This document shows, piece after piece, positions 1-9,500 of a DNA stretch of 64,000 bases. Under the pieces are notes generated by a model. The model had not been told where the DNA came from. It ran no database searches and saw only the letters and a program-made list of their open reading frames with translations. Both the position numbers and the translations under genes were made by a program. Position 1 is the stretch's first letter, and every line of letters begins with the position of its first letter. Source of the DNA: Schizochytrium sp. CCTCC M209059 (taxonomy: Eukaryota; Sar; Bigyra; Thraustochytrida; Thraustochytriidae); assembly GCA_000818945.1 (NCBI GenBank), contig KN805446.1, positions 1 through 64,000 of the forward strand, written 5' to 3'.

Positions 1-467
1 CGCGCGTCGCGCCCTCGGTCTGTCTCTGCTTGCGCCCTCGCCGTGCGTGGTTACGAAGGGGGGGCCCCCACCTTTGCCGCGCCCCGACGCCGCGCAGACT
101 CCGCGGCTGGCCCCTTTCACGCGTGTTCTTTTTTCCCACAAGCTCTTATTTTAGGTTGGAACCTAAAAGTGCGGGGGTGTAAAAGAAGTTCGGGGTCTTA
201 AAAATGGGTAAATGCCGGGGGAAAAACGCAAGAGAACGGCGGGAAGCAGACAGGGGACCCCCCCAGGTGGTGCCGGAGAAAGTGAGGATACACCGAGGAT
301 GGAAGAGAGTCGATAAGGGACCTAACGAAGAAGATAAAGAGACTCAAACGCAACGGACCGATCATCAACATGGTGATGAGGATGGTCATAATGGCGAGGC
401 CCACGCAGGGCTTGACTTCTTGTTGCAGCACAGAACTCGCGCCGGGAGGCGAGGAGAGGAGAGGAAG
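1..467. other. window start and MORN gene upstream region
   Basis: No gene is supported here. The MORN reading frame stays open back to an ATG at 204, but the residues from 204 to 467 are basic and low in pattern, so they are more likely leader sequence. A near-perfect inverted repeat lies at 149-168, TTTTAGGTT and AACCTAAAA separated by GG. A long minus-strand open frame also crosses this stretch but is the shadow of the GC-rich, acidic-coding MORN gene. Confidence 0.5.
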
Positions 468-2078
468 ATGTCGACGACGTCCGCCAAGGCTTTTGAGCTC
501 AAAGTCTTGCGGCGGAGTGATGATCAAGAAGCACGAGATGAGGCCCGACTGCGACGGGTCTTGGGACACCGAAAGTCCAAGGCGTATGCGAGAATGCTGG
601 AGCGCGCAAAGGTGCCGAGGGCGGCGATGAAATACCTTCCTGCGATGAAACCCGTGGAAACATGCGAGGTGGGCAGCGAAACGCGAAGATTGCTTAAGCG
701 AATTGAGTTTAACTTTGAAAACAAACCACGTAAGCTTGATCGCGCGCTTGATCAAGACGCAGCAAACGAAAATCATCTCGACGAACAGAACAACAACAAT
801 GACGATAATATAAACAGCAAAGACGAGGGTGACAAAGACGACGAAGACAGCTCCGCAGAAGAGTCTGACTCGGACGAGGAAGAGTCTGACTCGGACGAAG
901 AACTTCATCATTCTGGCGCAGACGCCAGCAGCAGCAGCAGCACGAGCAGTGGCGATGAAAGCGACGAGAGCAGCGAACAAGAGGCAGCAAATCTCACTCA
1001 GCTCGACAAATGGGATAACCTTGCCGAAGAGTTTCGCCCAAGTAAAAAAGATGAGCCCCCTTGCGTAGCGATTGGGCGTATGCATGCAGCCGACCCTGCC
1101 GAGTACGTTGTGCCAGACCTCAGTTCTGTTGGTCAAGATCTCGACCTGGGTGTTCAGGAAGAACCCGTGGTCCCTGGGCTTCCTGGGTTTGCCGCTCAGC
1201 CGCGCCCCATTGCCAAAAGTCGGGGCGCGGAGCCCTTTTTTAATTATGTCGGGCGCTGGGAAGCAGGTTCTCTCTGTGGAGAGGGCGTTTACGTCTTTGC
1301 GGACGGTGAGACATATCGTGGAGGGTGGCTCAACAATCTTCCGCATGGCCATGGCGTTGCCAAGTATCCCGACGGATCCTCATACGAGGGGGAATGGAGT
1401 CAGGGTGCCAAACATGGCACCGGTGTGTACATGAGTGCAGACAAGAGCCGGTATGAGGGCGCTTTTGAGAATGGCCGGCGCACGGGTCACGGCAAGGTTT
1501 CTTTGGCGTCGAAATTGACGTATGAAGGGGCTTTTGTCGATGGCAAATTTCACGGACGCGGCGTGATGAAGTCTCCGCTAGGTTGGGAGTATTCCGGCAC
1601 GTGGTCACGAGGTCGAATCCACGGCACAGGAGCCATCGTCAATCCTGAGGGAGAGCGGACTGTCAAGACATGGAGACAACCCATTTCCTTTCATCGGGCG
1701 GTAAGAAAGTTGAAAGAAGATACCGAGACACGATTCCGTCGTAAGAACGAGTTCAGAGTCCGATTGCGCGCCTTTCTCTTTGAGCAGGACGTTCAGCGTC
1801 ATGTACGACGAATTCGAGACGACATGGCGCAGGCCGAGTTGGACCGTATCGAAGAAGAGCGCAAAGAGCTCAACCGTCTTCGCTATGAACGAAGGGAACA
1901 GCTGCGCAAGGCTAAGGAAGATGCGCTTAATGGCATCGAGAGCGGCGACGAAGGTAGTAATGATGATGATGACGACGATGACAACGACGACGACGACGAC
2001 GATGACGACGAAGACGACGAAGACGACGATGATGATGAGGAAGAGGAGGAAGACGAGGAGGAAGAAGGAAACAAATAA
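468..2078 (+). CDS. MORN-repeat protein with acidic C-terminal tail
   Basis: MORN repeats are beta-hairpin units of about 23 residues that bind membranes or scaffold cytoskeletal structures. About five to six units (YxGxWxxGxxxGxGxxxx) lie in tandem from about residue 260 to 400 of the 536-residue protein. The N-terminal part is acidic and Ser-rich (DSDEEESDSDEE type), and after the repeats comes a charged helical stretch (RIEEERKELNRLRYERREQ) and a long Asp/Glu tail encoded by GAC/GAT repeats at about 1957-2070. I chose the ATG at 468 (MSTTSAK) because the frame from the upstream ATG at 204 looks like leader. The gene converges on HRQ1 with about 150 bp between stops. Exact role unknown; a flagellar or cortical scaffold is possible but is inference. 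Confidence 0.85.
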   Translation: MSTTSAKAFELKVLRRSDDQEARDEARLRRVLGHRKSKAYARMLERAKVPRAAMKYLPAMKPVETCEVGSETRRLLKRIEFNFENKPRKLDRALDQDAANENHLDEQNNNNDDNINSKDEGDKDDEDSSAEESDSDEEESDSDEELHHSGADASSSSSTSSGDESDESSEQEAANLTQLDKWDNLAEEFRPSKKDEPPCVAIGRMHAADPAEYVVPDLSSVGQDLDLGVQEEPVVPGLPGFAAQPRPIAKSRGAEPFFNYVGRWEAGSLCGEGVYVFADGETYRGGWLNNLPHGHGVAKYPDGSSYEGEWSQGAKHGTGVYMSADKSRYEGAFENGRRTGHGKVSLASKLTYEGAFVDGKFHGRGVMKSPLGWEYSGTWSRGRIHGTGAIVNPEGERTVKTWRQPISFHRAVRKLKEDTETRFRRKNEFRVRLRAFLFEQDVQRHVRRIRDDMAQAELDRIEEERKELNRLRYERREQLRKAKEDALNGIESGDEGSNDDDDDDDNDDDDDDDDEDDEDDDDDEEEEEDEEEEGNK

Positions 2079-2227
2079 GTCTTTCGCAAAAGAGCAATGT
2101 ATTGTATTTTATCCCACCTTTCCATGAACGTCATTTTTTTTCCCCTTCTGATAAAGACCAGCATGTTTTCGCTACATAAGAAGATACCTTGGCAAGAGCG
2201 AGAAGCGAGAGCGGGAACAACACCTTC

Positions 2228-5200
2228 TTACTCGTCTTTGGTAATATTTTCCGAATACGAAGGTTGCTGCGCAACCCACTGTCGCTGGATTTGGACTTGC
2301 TCCACGCGCGCCCGTCCCATGCTCAGCGCCTTCGGCAAAGATTTTGCCCGATTGCGCTCTGGTGTTGTCGGCGCTTTCTTGCGTTTGGAACGAAGGCGAC
2401 GCGGGCTCCCTGCAGTGGCAGCACTTGCGACTTCGTTGGCGCGCGGTGTCCGTGGCGCTTCCGGGGGACGCGGCGGCTCCTGCTTCGGCCCTAAAATCAT
2501 ATCCAGGATGATAAGGGCTGCCCGCTTGTCGAGACGTGCATTGTATTCACCACAGGTTGCATGTGCAAGGCATGCAAGACATCCGCTTGCGGCTTGACAG
2601 GAGCAATTGGCTACCATGTCTCTACACGACTGCAACATAGGAAGCATCTTGAGATAAGCAGCCTCGGCGATGCCCAGCCCGCCAGGACAATCATCAAAAA
2701 TCATCAGACGAGGTGGACGAGGCCGCTTGATGAATTCCGCGTCGTGCTCAATGCCCACATTGCTCGAGTGACACATAATGTGCACCTGGACTAATTTTGC
2801 AAGCATGTGGTTGATTCCATGAATCCCGGCACGCACGTCACGTCCAGCCTGAGCCACGGCAATCTGAACCTCTGTGGACAAATCTACCCATGCTGCTTGC
2901 GTTTCGAAAAATAGTGATGGAAGCGTGAACTCGTGCATTTCAAAGATTCGACCTGATCGTAGCCAGATCTTGCGATAGCCCCACACAGACCGCTCGATTT
3001 GCACGGCTCCACAGTGCACATCCAGACCAGGAAGCAGTCTTTCCGTGTCAAAGCGACCCATCACCTTGACGTAATTACAGTCGCGGGGAGAAGTATAGTA
3101 ATTGACGTGAGTCGGGTGCGCCCACGCCTTGTATGAATTGAGGTCCATCTTGGAAACCAGAAAACTTCGCCCTTGGTGCATGTATATCGCCCCGGGGTAC
3201 AGCTCAAAGAGCGCACGCGAATACGGAATTGTGTCCATGAGCTCCCCACCCGAATATAGCTCAAAAGTGACCGGGTCCACGACGCGCAGACTCACATTAT
3301 TCCATGGTTTGCAAAGTTTGGCGTGCGTTTGCAGTGCGCCATGGGGTAATCGGATCGCAAGATTGTCTTCGACCAAATCCGTAAGAACCTGTGTCAAGGT
3401 TTCTTGGGTTTTCTCGTGCGTGCCTCCAAACAGTCTACGATCCTCCTCGCCGTGAAAGGCTCTCTCGTGCATGGCGCAAAGCAAGTGGTCCTTGAGCACA
3501 TACTTGTTAAAAGGGTCCAACACGGCACGCTCGACGCGTCCACGATCGAGGAGCTCGTTAGGACGCTGCGCAAAGTATTGATCTGTGGGCCCGTTGAAGC
3601 ACACAAAAAGCGCGAGCGCATCTTTGCCGGACCGCCCCGCGCGACCCACTTGCTGCCACATGGAAGCTGCACTGCCAGGGTACCCGAGAAGGATGACAGC
3701 GTCGAGGTGGCCCACGTCGATCCCAAGTTCAAGCGCGTTTGTTGCTGTCACGGCAATGAGCCTTCCATTAAAAAGCTTGTCCTCGATAACTCGGCGTTCT
3801 GCTGCCTGATAACCACCACGATATCCAGCCACGAGATCTGCCAGGTGAGGTTGACCTTGAGCAAATGTCGGAGCCAAGTCGCGCGTTTTGTCCTGTGATT
3901 CGTACACCTTGCCTTTGTATCCTTGCTTCAGCTCGTCCTGCGTGTACCGCAGAACGAGTTCAGTCAGTTTCCGTGTGCGGCAAAACGCCATCGTTTTCAC
4001 GCCGAGTCGGGTCAGCGCCGAAAGTAGCAACGCAGTTTCATAAATAGAGCTCTTGCGATCGAGCATGCTTTCTTCTTTGGGATCGACAACCAGAGTATCT
4101 GGTTGGCCCTGAGCCTTGCCGTCATCGCTCAGTTTTTGATTCGCCTTCTTGGTCTTCTTTTCGTTCTTGACTTTACCTTTTTTTGTTGTTTTTGCATCGT
4201 TCGCTTCCTTTTTGGCGTTCTCCGCAAAGCGTTGGCTCGGGTGCAGGGGTGGATTCCATATCCCAAAAAGTCTACGCCCGCATGGAGATCCGTCCATGTC
4301 ATCCCCGACGGCAAAGAGTTCATTCGGGCTCGAAGGACACAAGAGAGAAAAGAGTTCAACGGGGTTGGCGATGGTCGCGCTGCACGTAAAAAATTGAGGT
4401 GGTCGCACCGCGTACATGGCACAGACTCGCTGCAAGCGACGCAACACACAAGCTACGTGCGATCCAAAAATACCGTGATATGTGTGCGCCTCGTCAATAA
4501 TCACAAATCGTAATCCGCGTAAAAAGTTCTGCCAATGACGGTGTTGAGGAAGGATGGTCACGTGCAGCATGTCAGGGTTGGTGATGATAATTTCGGCATC
4601 CTTGCGAATATCCTCGCGATCACTCTGCTTGGTGTCACCATCATACGTGCACACTCGTACACGTTTACGCGCACGCGCGCCAAGGGCAGAGGCAAGTCTT
4701 CGCGTGGAACCCAGCTGATCTTGTGCCAACGCCTTTGTCGGGAAAATGTAGAGGGCAGTCACTTCACGTGCGCGGTCTGGTAGCTCATCCTCTTCAGACG
4801 CCTCTACCTCTTCTTGCTCTTGCTTTAGCTTTGCGCGCTTACCTTCGTTGTTGAGTGTGTTTACCTTATCATCAGAAACGCAGAAGCCACCAGACTCTGT
4901 GTTGTCCTCGAGAAAGCCTTCGGACTTTACATTGTTTCCATTGGAATTCTCAAAAGCATCTTCTGCTTTAATTGTTCCCTCCAGTTTCGAAGCAGAGCCA
5001 TTTTCTGCCTCTTCCAAGGAAAGAAGATTGCCTTCTTTGAGCAACGTATCAAAGACGGGAATGCCGAAAATGAGACTTTTGCCCGATGAGGTTGAGGTAG
5101 ACACGACGATGTTGCATCCACGTCGGGCAGCGTCGATGGCAAGCGCTTGATGTTTGAAGAACTTCTCGATGCCAAAGTCGAGAGCTAGACTCTCTGATAT

Positions 5201-5944
5201 GGCAGCGTGAAGGGGTTGCGCCAAATCGGCAAACTGCTGCTCGCGTCGAGGGTAAAGCTGTGTGTATTCAAGCTGCGTCTCGTAAAAGGGGCAGTCCTTT
5301 AAAAAACGCACAATGCCTTCGAAATCAAGACCGTGCTGACTGTCAGGACTCCGATATAATGCGGCTAAATCTTGGTGGATAGGTCCCACGATTGAAGCCG
5401 CACTTGACCCGTTCTCGGAGCTACTTGGCGGGGCGCTCAGCAGAGGGGCCGGGGGAAGCGGTTCCATCTCGAGACTGGAAGGATTGCATGCAGCGACACC
5501 TGTCTCGTACGCCTTGGTGCGCTTCTTTAGCGCAGTTTTGCCAGCGCCGACATATCGTTTTTTCACGATGATCTCCAGATGGTAGACAATGTGATCCACC
5601 TTGAACGCCAGCGGCGGCTCTGGAGTTTGTTGTTGGGCCATGGCTGCTGGCCCGCCTGCACTCGCCTCTACAGGCACGTACTGCAGACAGAGCACCTCTG
5701 GCGCGAGGTGAATGAGCTGTCGAATGCGATCAAGGGTAAGGTCCACCGAGGCCCTGCTCAAACTCTTGACCATATTGATCGTCACAGGCACTCTGCAGCT
5801 AATGTGTTTCTTCGTGAGAAAGCTCACGGCCGCGTCGAGCACCTTGCACTCCCTCAGCACCTGTTCCTTGGTCTGCGCCGCCGTCGAGGCCGCGGTGCCC
5901 TCGGCGCCGCCATGCCCGGCACTCTCCGCCTCGACGCCCGCCAT
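2228..5944 (-). CDS. HRQ1: HRQ1-type RecQ4-like ATP-dependent DNA helicase
   Basis: Superfamily 2 helicase of the HRQ1 group, 3'-5' DNA helicases that act in interstrand crosslink repair and telomere maintenance in the nucleus. Visible motifs in the 1,238-residue protein: Walker A TSTSSGKS (283-290), DEAH box (484-487), motif III SAT (522-524), motif VI QQVGRAGRSGK (about 765-773). A C-terminal MZB/DUF1998 zinc-binding domain (about 1040-1150) has the DDCPGG motif and the Cys cluster CSCQAASGCLACLAHATC. Two insertions stand out: an acidic, low-complexity block between Walker A and motif Ia (about 303-393), and a Lys-rich linker before the second RecA domain. ATG at 5944. A divergent partner starts at 6521; the stop faces the MORN gene. 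Confidence 0.93.
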   Translation of the reverse strand: MAGVEAESAGHGGAEGTAASTAAQTKEQVLRECKVLDAAVSFLTKKHISCRVPVTINMVKSLSRASVDLTLDRIRQLIHLAPEVLCLQYVPVEASAGGPAAMAQQQTPEPPLAFKVDHIVYHLEIIVKKRYVGAGKTALKKRTKAYETGVAACNPSSLEMEPLPPAPLLSAPPSSSENGSSAASIVGPIHQDLAALYRSPDSQHGLDFEGIVRFLKDCPFYETQLEYTQLYPRREQQFADLAQPLHAAISESLALDFGIEKFFKHQALAIDAARRGCNIVVSTSTSSGKSLIFGIPVFDTLLKEGNLLSLEEAENGSASKLEGTIKAEDAFENSNGNNVKSEGFLEDNTESGGFCVSDDKVNTLNNEGKRAKLKQEQEEVEASEEDELPDRAREVTALYIFPTKALAQDQLGSTRRLASALGARARKRVRVCTYDGDTKQSDREDIRKDAEIIITNPDMLHVTILPQHRHWQNFLRGLRFVIIDEAHTYHGIFGSHVACVLRRLQRVCAMYAVRPPQFFTCSATIANPVELFSLLCPSSPNELFAVGDDMDGSPCGRRLFGIWNPPLHPSQRFAENAKKEANDAKTTKKGKVKNEKKTKKANQKLSDDGKAQGQPDTLVVDPKEESMLDRKSSIYETALLLSALTRLGVKTMAFCRTRKLTELVLRYTQDELKQGYKGKVYESQDKTRDLAPTFAQGQPHLADLVAGYRGGYQAAERRVIEDKLFNGRLIAVTATNALELGIDVGHLDAVILLGYPGSAASMWQQVGRAGRSGKDALALFVCFNGPTDQYFAQRPNELLDRGRVERAVLDPFNKYVLKDHLLCAMHERAFHGEEDRRLFGGTHEKTQETLTQVLTDLVEDNLAIRLPHGALQTHAKLCKPWNNVSLRVVDPVTFELYSGGELMDTIPYSRALFELYPGAIYMHQGRSFLVSKMDLNSYKAWAHPTHVNYYTSPRDCNYVKVMGRFDTERLLPGLDVHCGAVQIERSVWGYRKIWLRSGRIFEMHEFTLPSLFFETQAAWVDLSTEVQIAVAQAGRDVRAGIHGINHMLAKLVQVHIMCHSSNVGIEHDAEFIKRPRPPRLMIFDDCPGGLGIAEAAYLKMLPMLQSCRDMVANCSCQAASGCLACLAHATCGEYNARLDKRAALIILDMILGPKQEPPRPPEAPRTPRANEVASAATAGSPRRLRSKRKKAPTTPERNRAKSLPKALSMGRARVEQVQIQRQWVAQQPSYSENITKDE

Positions 5945-6520
5945 GCCCAGCCCTTTCTACGACTGAGCCTTGCAGGTCCGGCGGGGCGGGGCGGGGCGGA
6001 CGAAAGGAGAAGCGGCCAGAGAAGCGCGGGCCTTGATCGCAGCCTGCGCGCCGGCGTGCGAAGGCCTTCTCTCGCGCCGATTTGCCGCTCTGCTGGCTCA
6101 TAGCGGGGTCCAGGATCACCACGCGCTCGAACTCTTCTTCTCTTCACAATCGACGTGTGCCATCCAAGCCACACCGAGCCACGCCAGCCCGGCCTGGACC
6201 TGCAAAACGCGAACCGAGGGCGCTTGCGAGCGAGCGTGCGAGCCTGGAAAGACGCCCGAATCCATTGCTGCGCAGCGTTGCAGAAACGCACGTGAAGGGA
6301 CGGAGTGGGTGGAAGGCCGGCGGCTGAGTCTGCGAAAACGAGGGGTCGATATCGACGAGAGCCGAGCAAGCACGGTGACGTGCTGGCCTAACCACCTTGG
6401 AGAAGTGACACGGCCCTGCTTGAGGCTCGAGGCTCGGAGCGCACGATAGTACCCTCGGGAGGGAAATCCTTGAATCGCAGGACCTGCGTTGAAGAGGAAA
6501 GTTTGACCTGCACACACACA
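5945..6520. promoter_or_regulatory. divergent intergenic region between HRQ1 and ARM-LamG gene
   Basis: About 576 bp separates the HRQ1 start on the minus strand from the ARM-LamG start on the plus strand. It is GC-rich (GGGGC repeats near 5980-6000) and holds no convincing coding frame. It must carry the promoters of both genes. A short CA run, cacacacaca, sits directly before the ATG at 6521. No TATA-like or other specific element can be assigned. Confidence 0.5.
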
Positions 6521-9500
6521 ATGGGCCAAGATATCTCCGGTCTGGAATTCTTTGACGGTCTTCAAGAGCAAAGGAATCTTCGCGCAGACGACGACAATCT
6601 CTACGAGCAAAGAGCAGAGCGGTCCGAGGCTGAAAGAGACTCGAGCGAGAGGCTGTTGGAAACAAGTGAAGATCCTCGGGCCGGCTTCTCTGGTGCGCTG
6701 GGCGACGAAGTTTGGGCGAGCCAGACTCTGTCCCAGGTCAAGAATGCAAAGAATCAGCGAAGCGCGCTGTGGCATGTAATTCGACTCACCATGAGTCAGG
6801 TACAGCAAGGCGTCTCCCTGGATATTACAAGGTCTCCACAGTTGGTGCGCAACGCCATCATGTCTGTTCAGGGCTCATCGCTTGACGAGCTATTGCTGAT
6901 TGCGTCCTTTCTCAACGTAGTCTATCCCTTTTCCTCCAACACATCATTCGGCTTTGCAAAGCTCGCCACTGGACCTGACTCAAATATTGGCCCACGGAAA
7001 AACCCGTCTTACGCTGCCGCGGTACATTATGCCACACTAATGCGCGAAGATTATAGCGGTGCCGCCAGCAATCTCTCATACTTGTTGCTTGCAGCGGACC
7101 GCCGGACCGTACGAATCGCAAGTCTGGCTCTGGCTATCTTGGTTGTGCATCCAAGCTCAAGAAAGCTGTCGCACGAGCCCCACGGTTTAGCAATTTTGTG
7201 CGCTGACAGAGACCCCGTCATGCAGTACCTCGGCGTGACGACCCTCGGCAATCTCTGCGCAGACAAGAATAGTGGCGAAAATTCTCCCGATAGTATGGGC
7301 ATTTCGAGCGAGATTCAAGCGGTCATGCGCACGTCGATGCCAATCCTTTTGCAAATGCTTGTAGACCCGGGAACACCCCTCTTTGTTGCGGAGGCTGTTC
7401 TCTTTACGCTCTTTAATTATGTGCGCACCTCCTCCGCGGGTGCCTCTGTCGCCCACACTATCATTGTAGTTGACGCAGAGGGCAAAGCACATGCTTCTGT
7501 GGACACCAACGTCGGCAAAGACGCGCGGAGCGGCGCGACGGCGCCGGTACTAGCCTTGCCCTCCGAGCGTCAACGCTTCTTTATGCTGCACGTGCTCTTT
7601 GGCCTGCTGCACGGCGTGGGAATCGAAGACCTTGCGTCTGCCCGAGTATTTCCTCACTTTCAAGTATGGAGTGAGACTTCGGACTTGGCGCATACACTGG
7701 TTTGCATGCTTCTTTGCGAGCTTTCGCGGCCGCAGGAGAATGCACATCTATTTGCAGCTTCAGTAAATACTGATGCGCGACGGCATTTCAACCTCAGGCG
7801 AAACTCGCGAGGCCGTCTTTCTCGTACTCTTTTTACGCCACAATCGTCCTTTTCGAGTGAGTTGCCGATCGCCACAGATACAAGTTCAACCACGTTGGGA
7901 GAGACGTATTCTTCACGTATGCTCATGCTTCTCGAACTTTGCAGAGAACAGGGTTTCTCCCCTGCTTGTACAGCTCTCGCGGCAGCATCTCTCTCGCTCG
8001 GGCTTCTTTCATTAAGTGACGGAGATAGCGACCCTGGCCCCGCTATGAATACAAGTCCTCCGATGGCTACATGTGACCAGACACAAGAGAGCGCACCACG
8101 TTTTCATTCCGGCACAATTGCCTCTACTATTTATTTGGAGCCTCTTTTGGCAGCATTTTCTCGAAAGGAAAGCGCCAGCTTCGATCTTCATTGGACGCAC
8201 TTTCGCGTCGCCCCCGAGCGTACCTCGGCACGATCGCAACTTTTGTCGGCAGATGTGCTTGGCGACATTTGCGGCAAGGAAATTGGTATCGACAGCTTCC
8301 TCGTAAGTATGGCAGACGGAATGCGCGAGGTCACGCATGATACCGACTTCGACGAAGTCTGGATTGCTTACTTTCAGGATCTTTTCATGAACCGTCTTGA
8401 GGACCTGGTGCACGCTCATCTTGCTCGAGACGCGTCTGCCAAGCCCGACATTGCTGGACAAGGTGGCGCAAAGCTCGTCTTACAACTTTTGCATGCGATT
8501 TTGCAGACGTGCGCTGACAAAGATGTTCTCGTCCGCGCCCTCAATACCATTGCTCGACTTGCAATACTTGATGCTGATGCCGCCATGGCTTTGTGTGAGC
8601 GAGGCGTCGTGCGCAGGCTTGTCCAGATGCTGTGGGTGATTTGCGCTGACCAAGGTATCTTGGCTGTGCAGATTACTGAAATAGATGAAGAAGAGGTACT
8701 CTCAGTTTTTCCCGACGCTAGTGACCATATTAATAGAGCCGGGGATTCTAGGAACCCAAGCGCAAACGAGAACACTCGTTCTCGAGACACAGGTCGACGG
8801 CAACGTCAAGATTCCATTGTTGCTGCACTGCTCACGCCCAAGCATGGGAACAAGAACTTCCACGCGGATGTGCTGTTCAATCGGATACTGGTTGGTGCTG
8901 CGCTTCGAAGTCGTTTGCGTTACGTGCAAGGCTTGCTTGGGCCAGAGCTCGTTCTTCACGTTCTTCGCGCTTTGAATGCCTTTGCCGTGCACGGCGCTCT
9001 GCGAGATGAGATTGGCATCAATCTTAAGATGCGAGGATTCTTCTTTCGGCTCTACGAGGTTTTCGAAAACGCAAGGAGTAAGACAAAAACGTTTCGTGTC
9101 CCCGCAAAATTTCAAAGCACCAATCATGCAGACGGCCCGACGCCTTCAGTGCGTAAGTTTGCTCCTGCTCTGGCAGCGGAAGTGCTAGACGAAATAGTGC
9201 TGGGCATTGGATGCCTAGCCGCGTCGACGCATGCCATTTCACGGCAACGTTGGTCACTTGCGAGGAACCGGGAGCTCATGAAACACCTGGTACGCGCCGC
9301 AAGGGAAGCAAGTGTGACTCAGCAAGAGGAGGTATCTCTCGACGCTCAGCAAAAGGGTGTCAAGGCTTTGTGCGCGTTGGAGAACATGGCGCGTTCACGC
9401 GGTGTAAAAGCTGCTTTACTTTTGCACACGGATCTTTTGGACGCGTTGACTGAAGTATTGATGGTCACGGAGAGATGCACGCAGCATCGTGCGCAGCAGC

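Noticed and set aside
198..1352. 384-codon minus-strand frame opposite the MORN gene
   Set aside because: It is antisense to acidic, repeat-coding sequence and its translation (Val/Phe-rich runs) has no pattern. The MORN frame explains the region.
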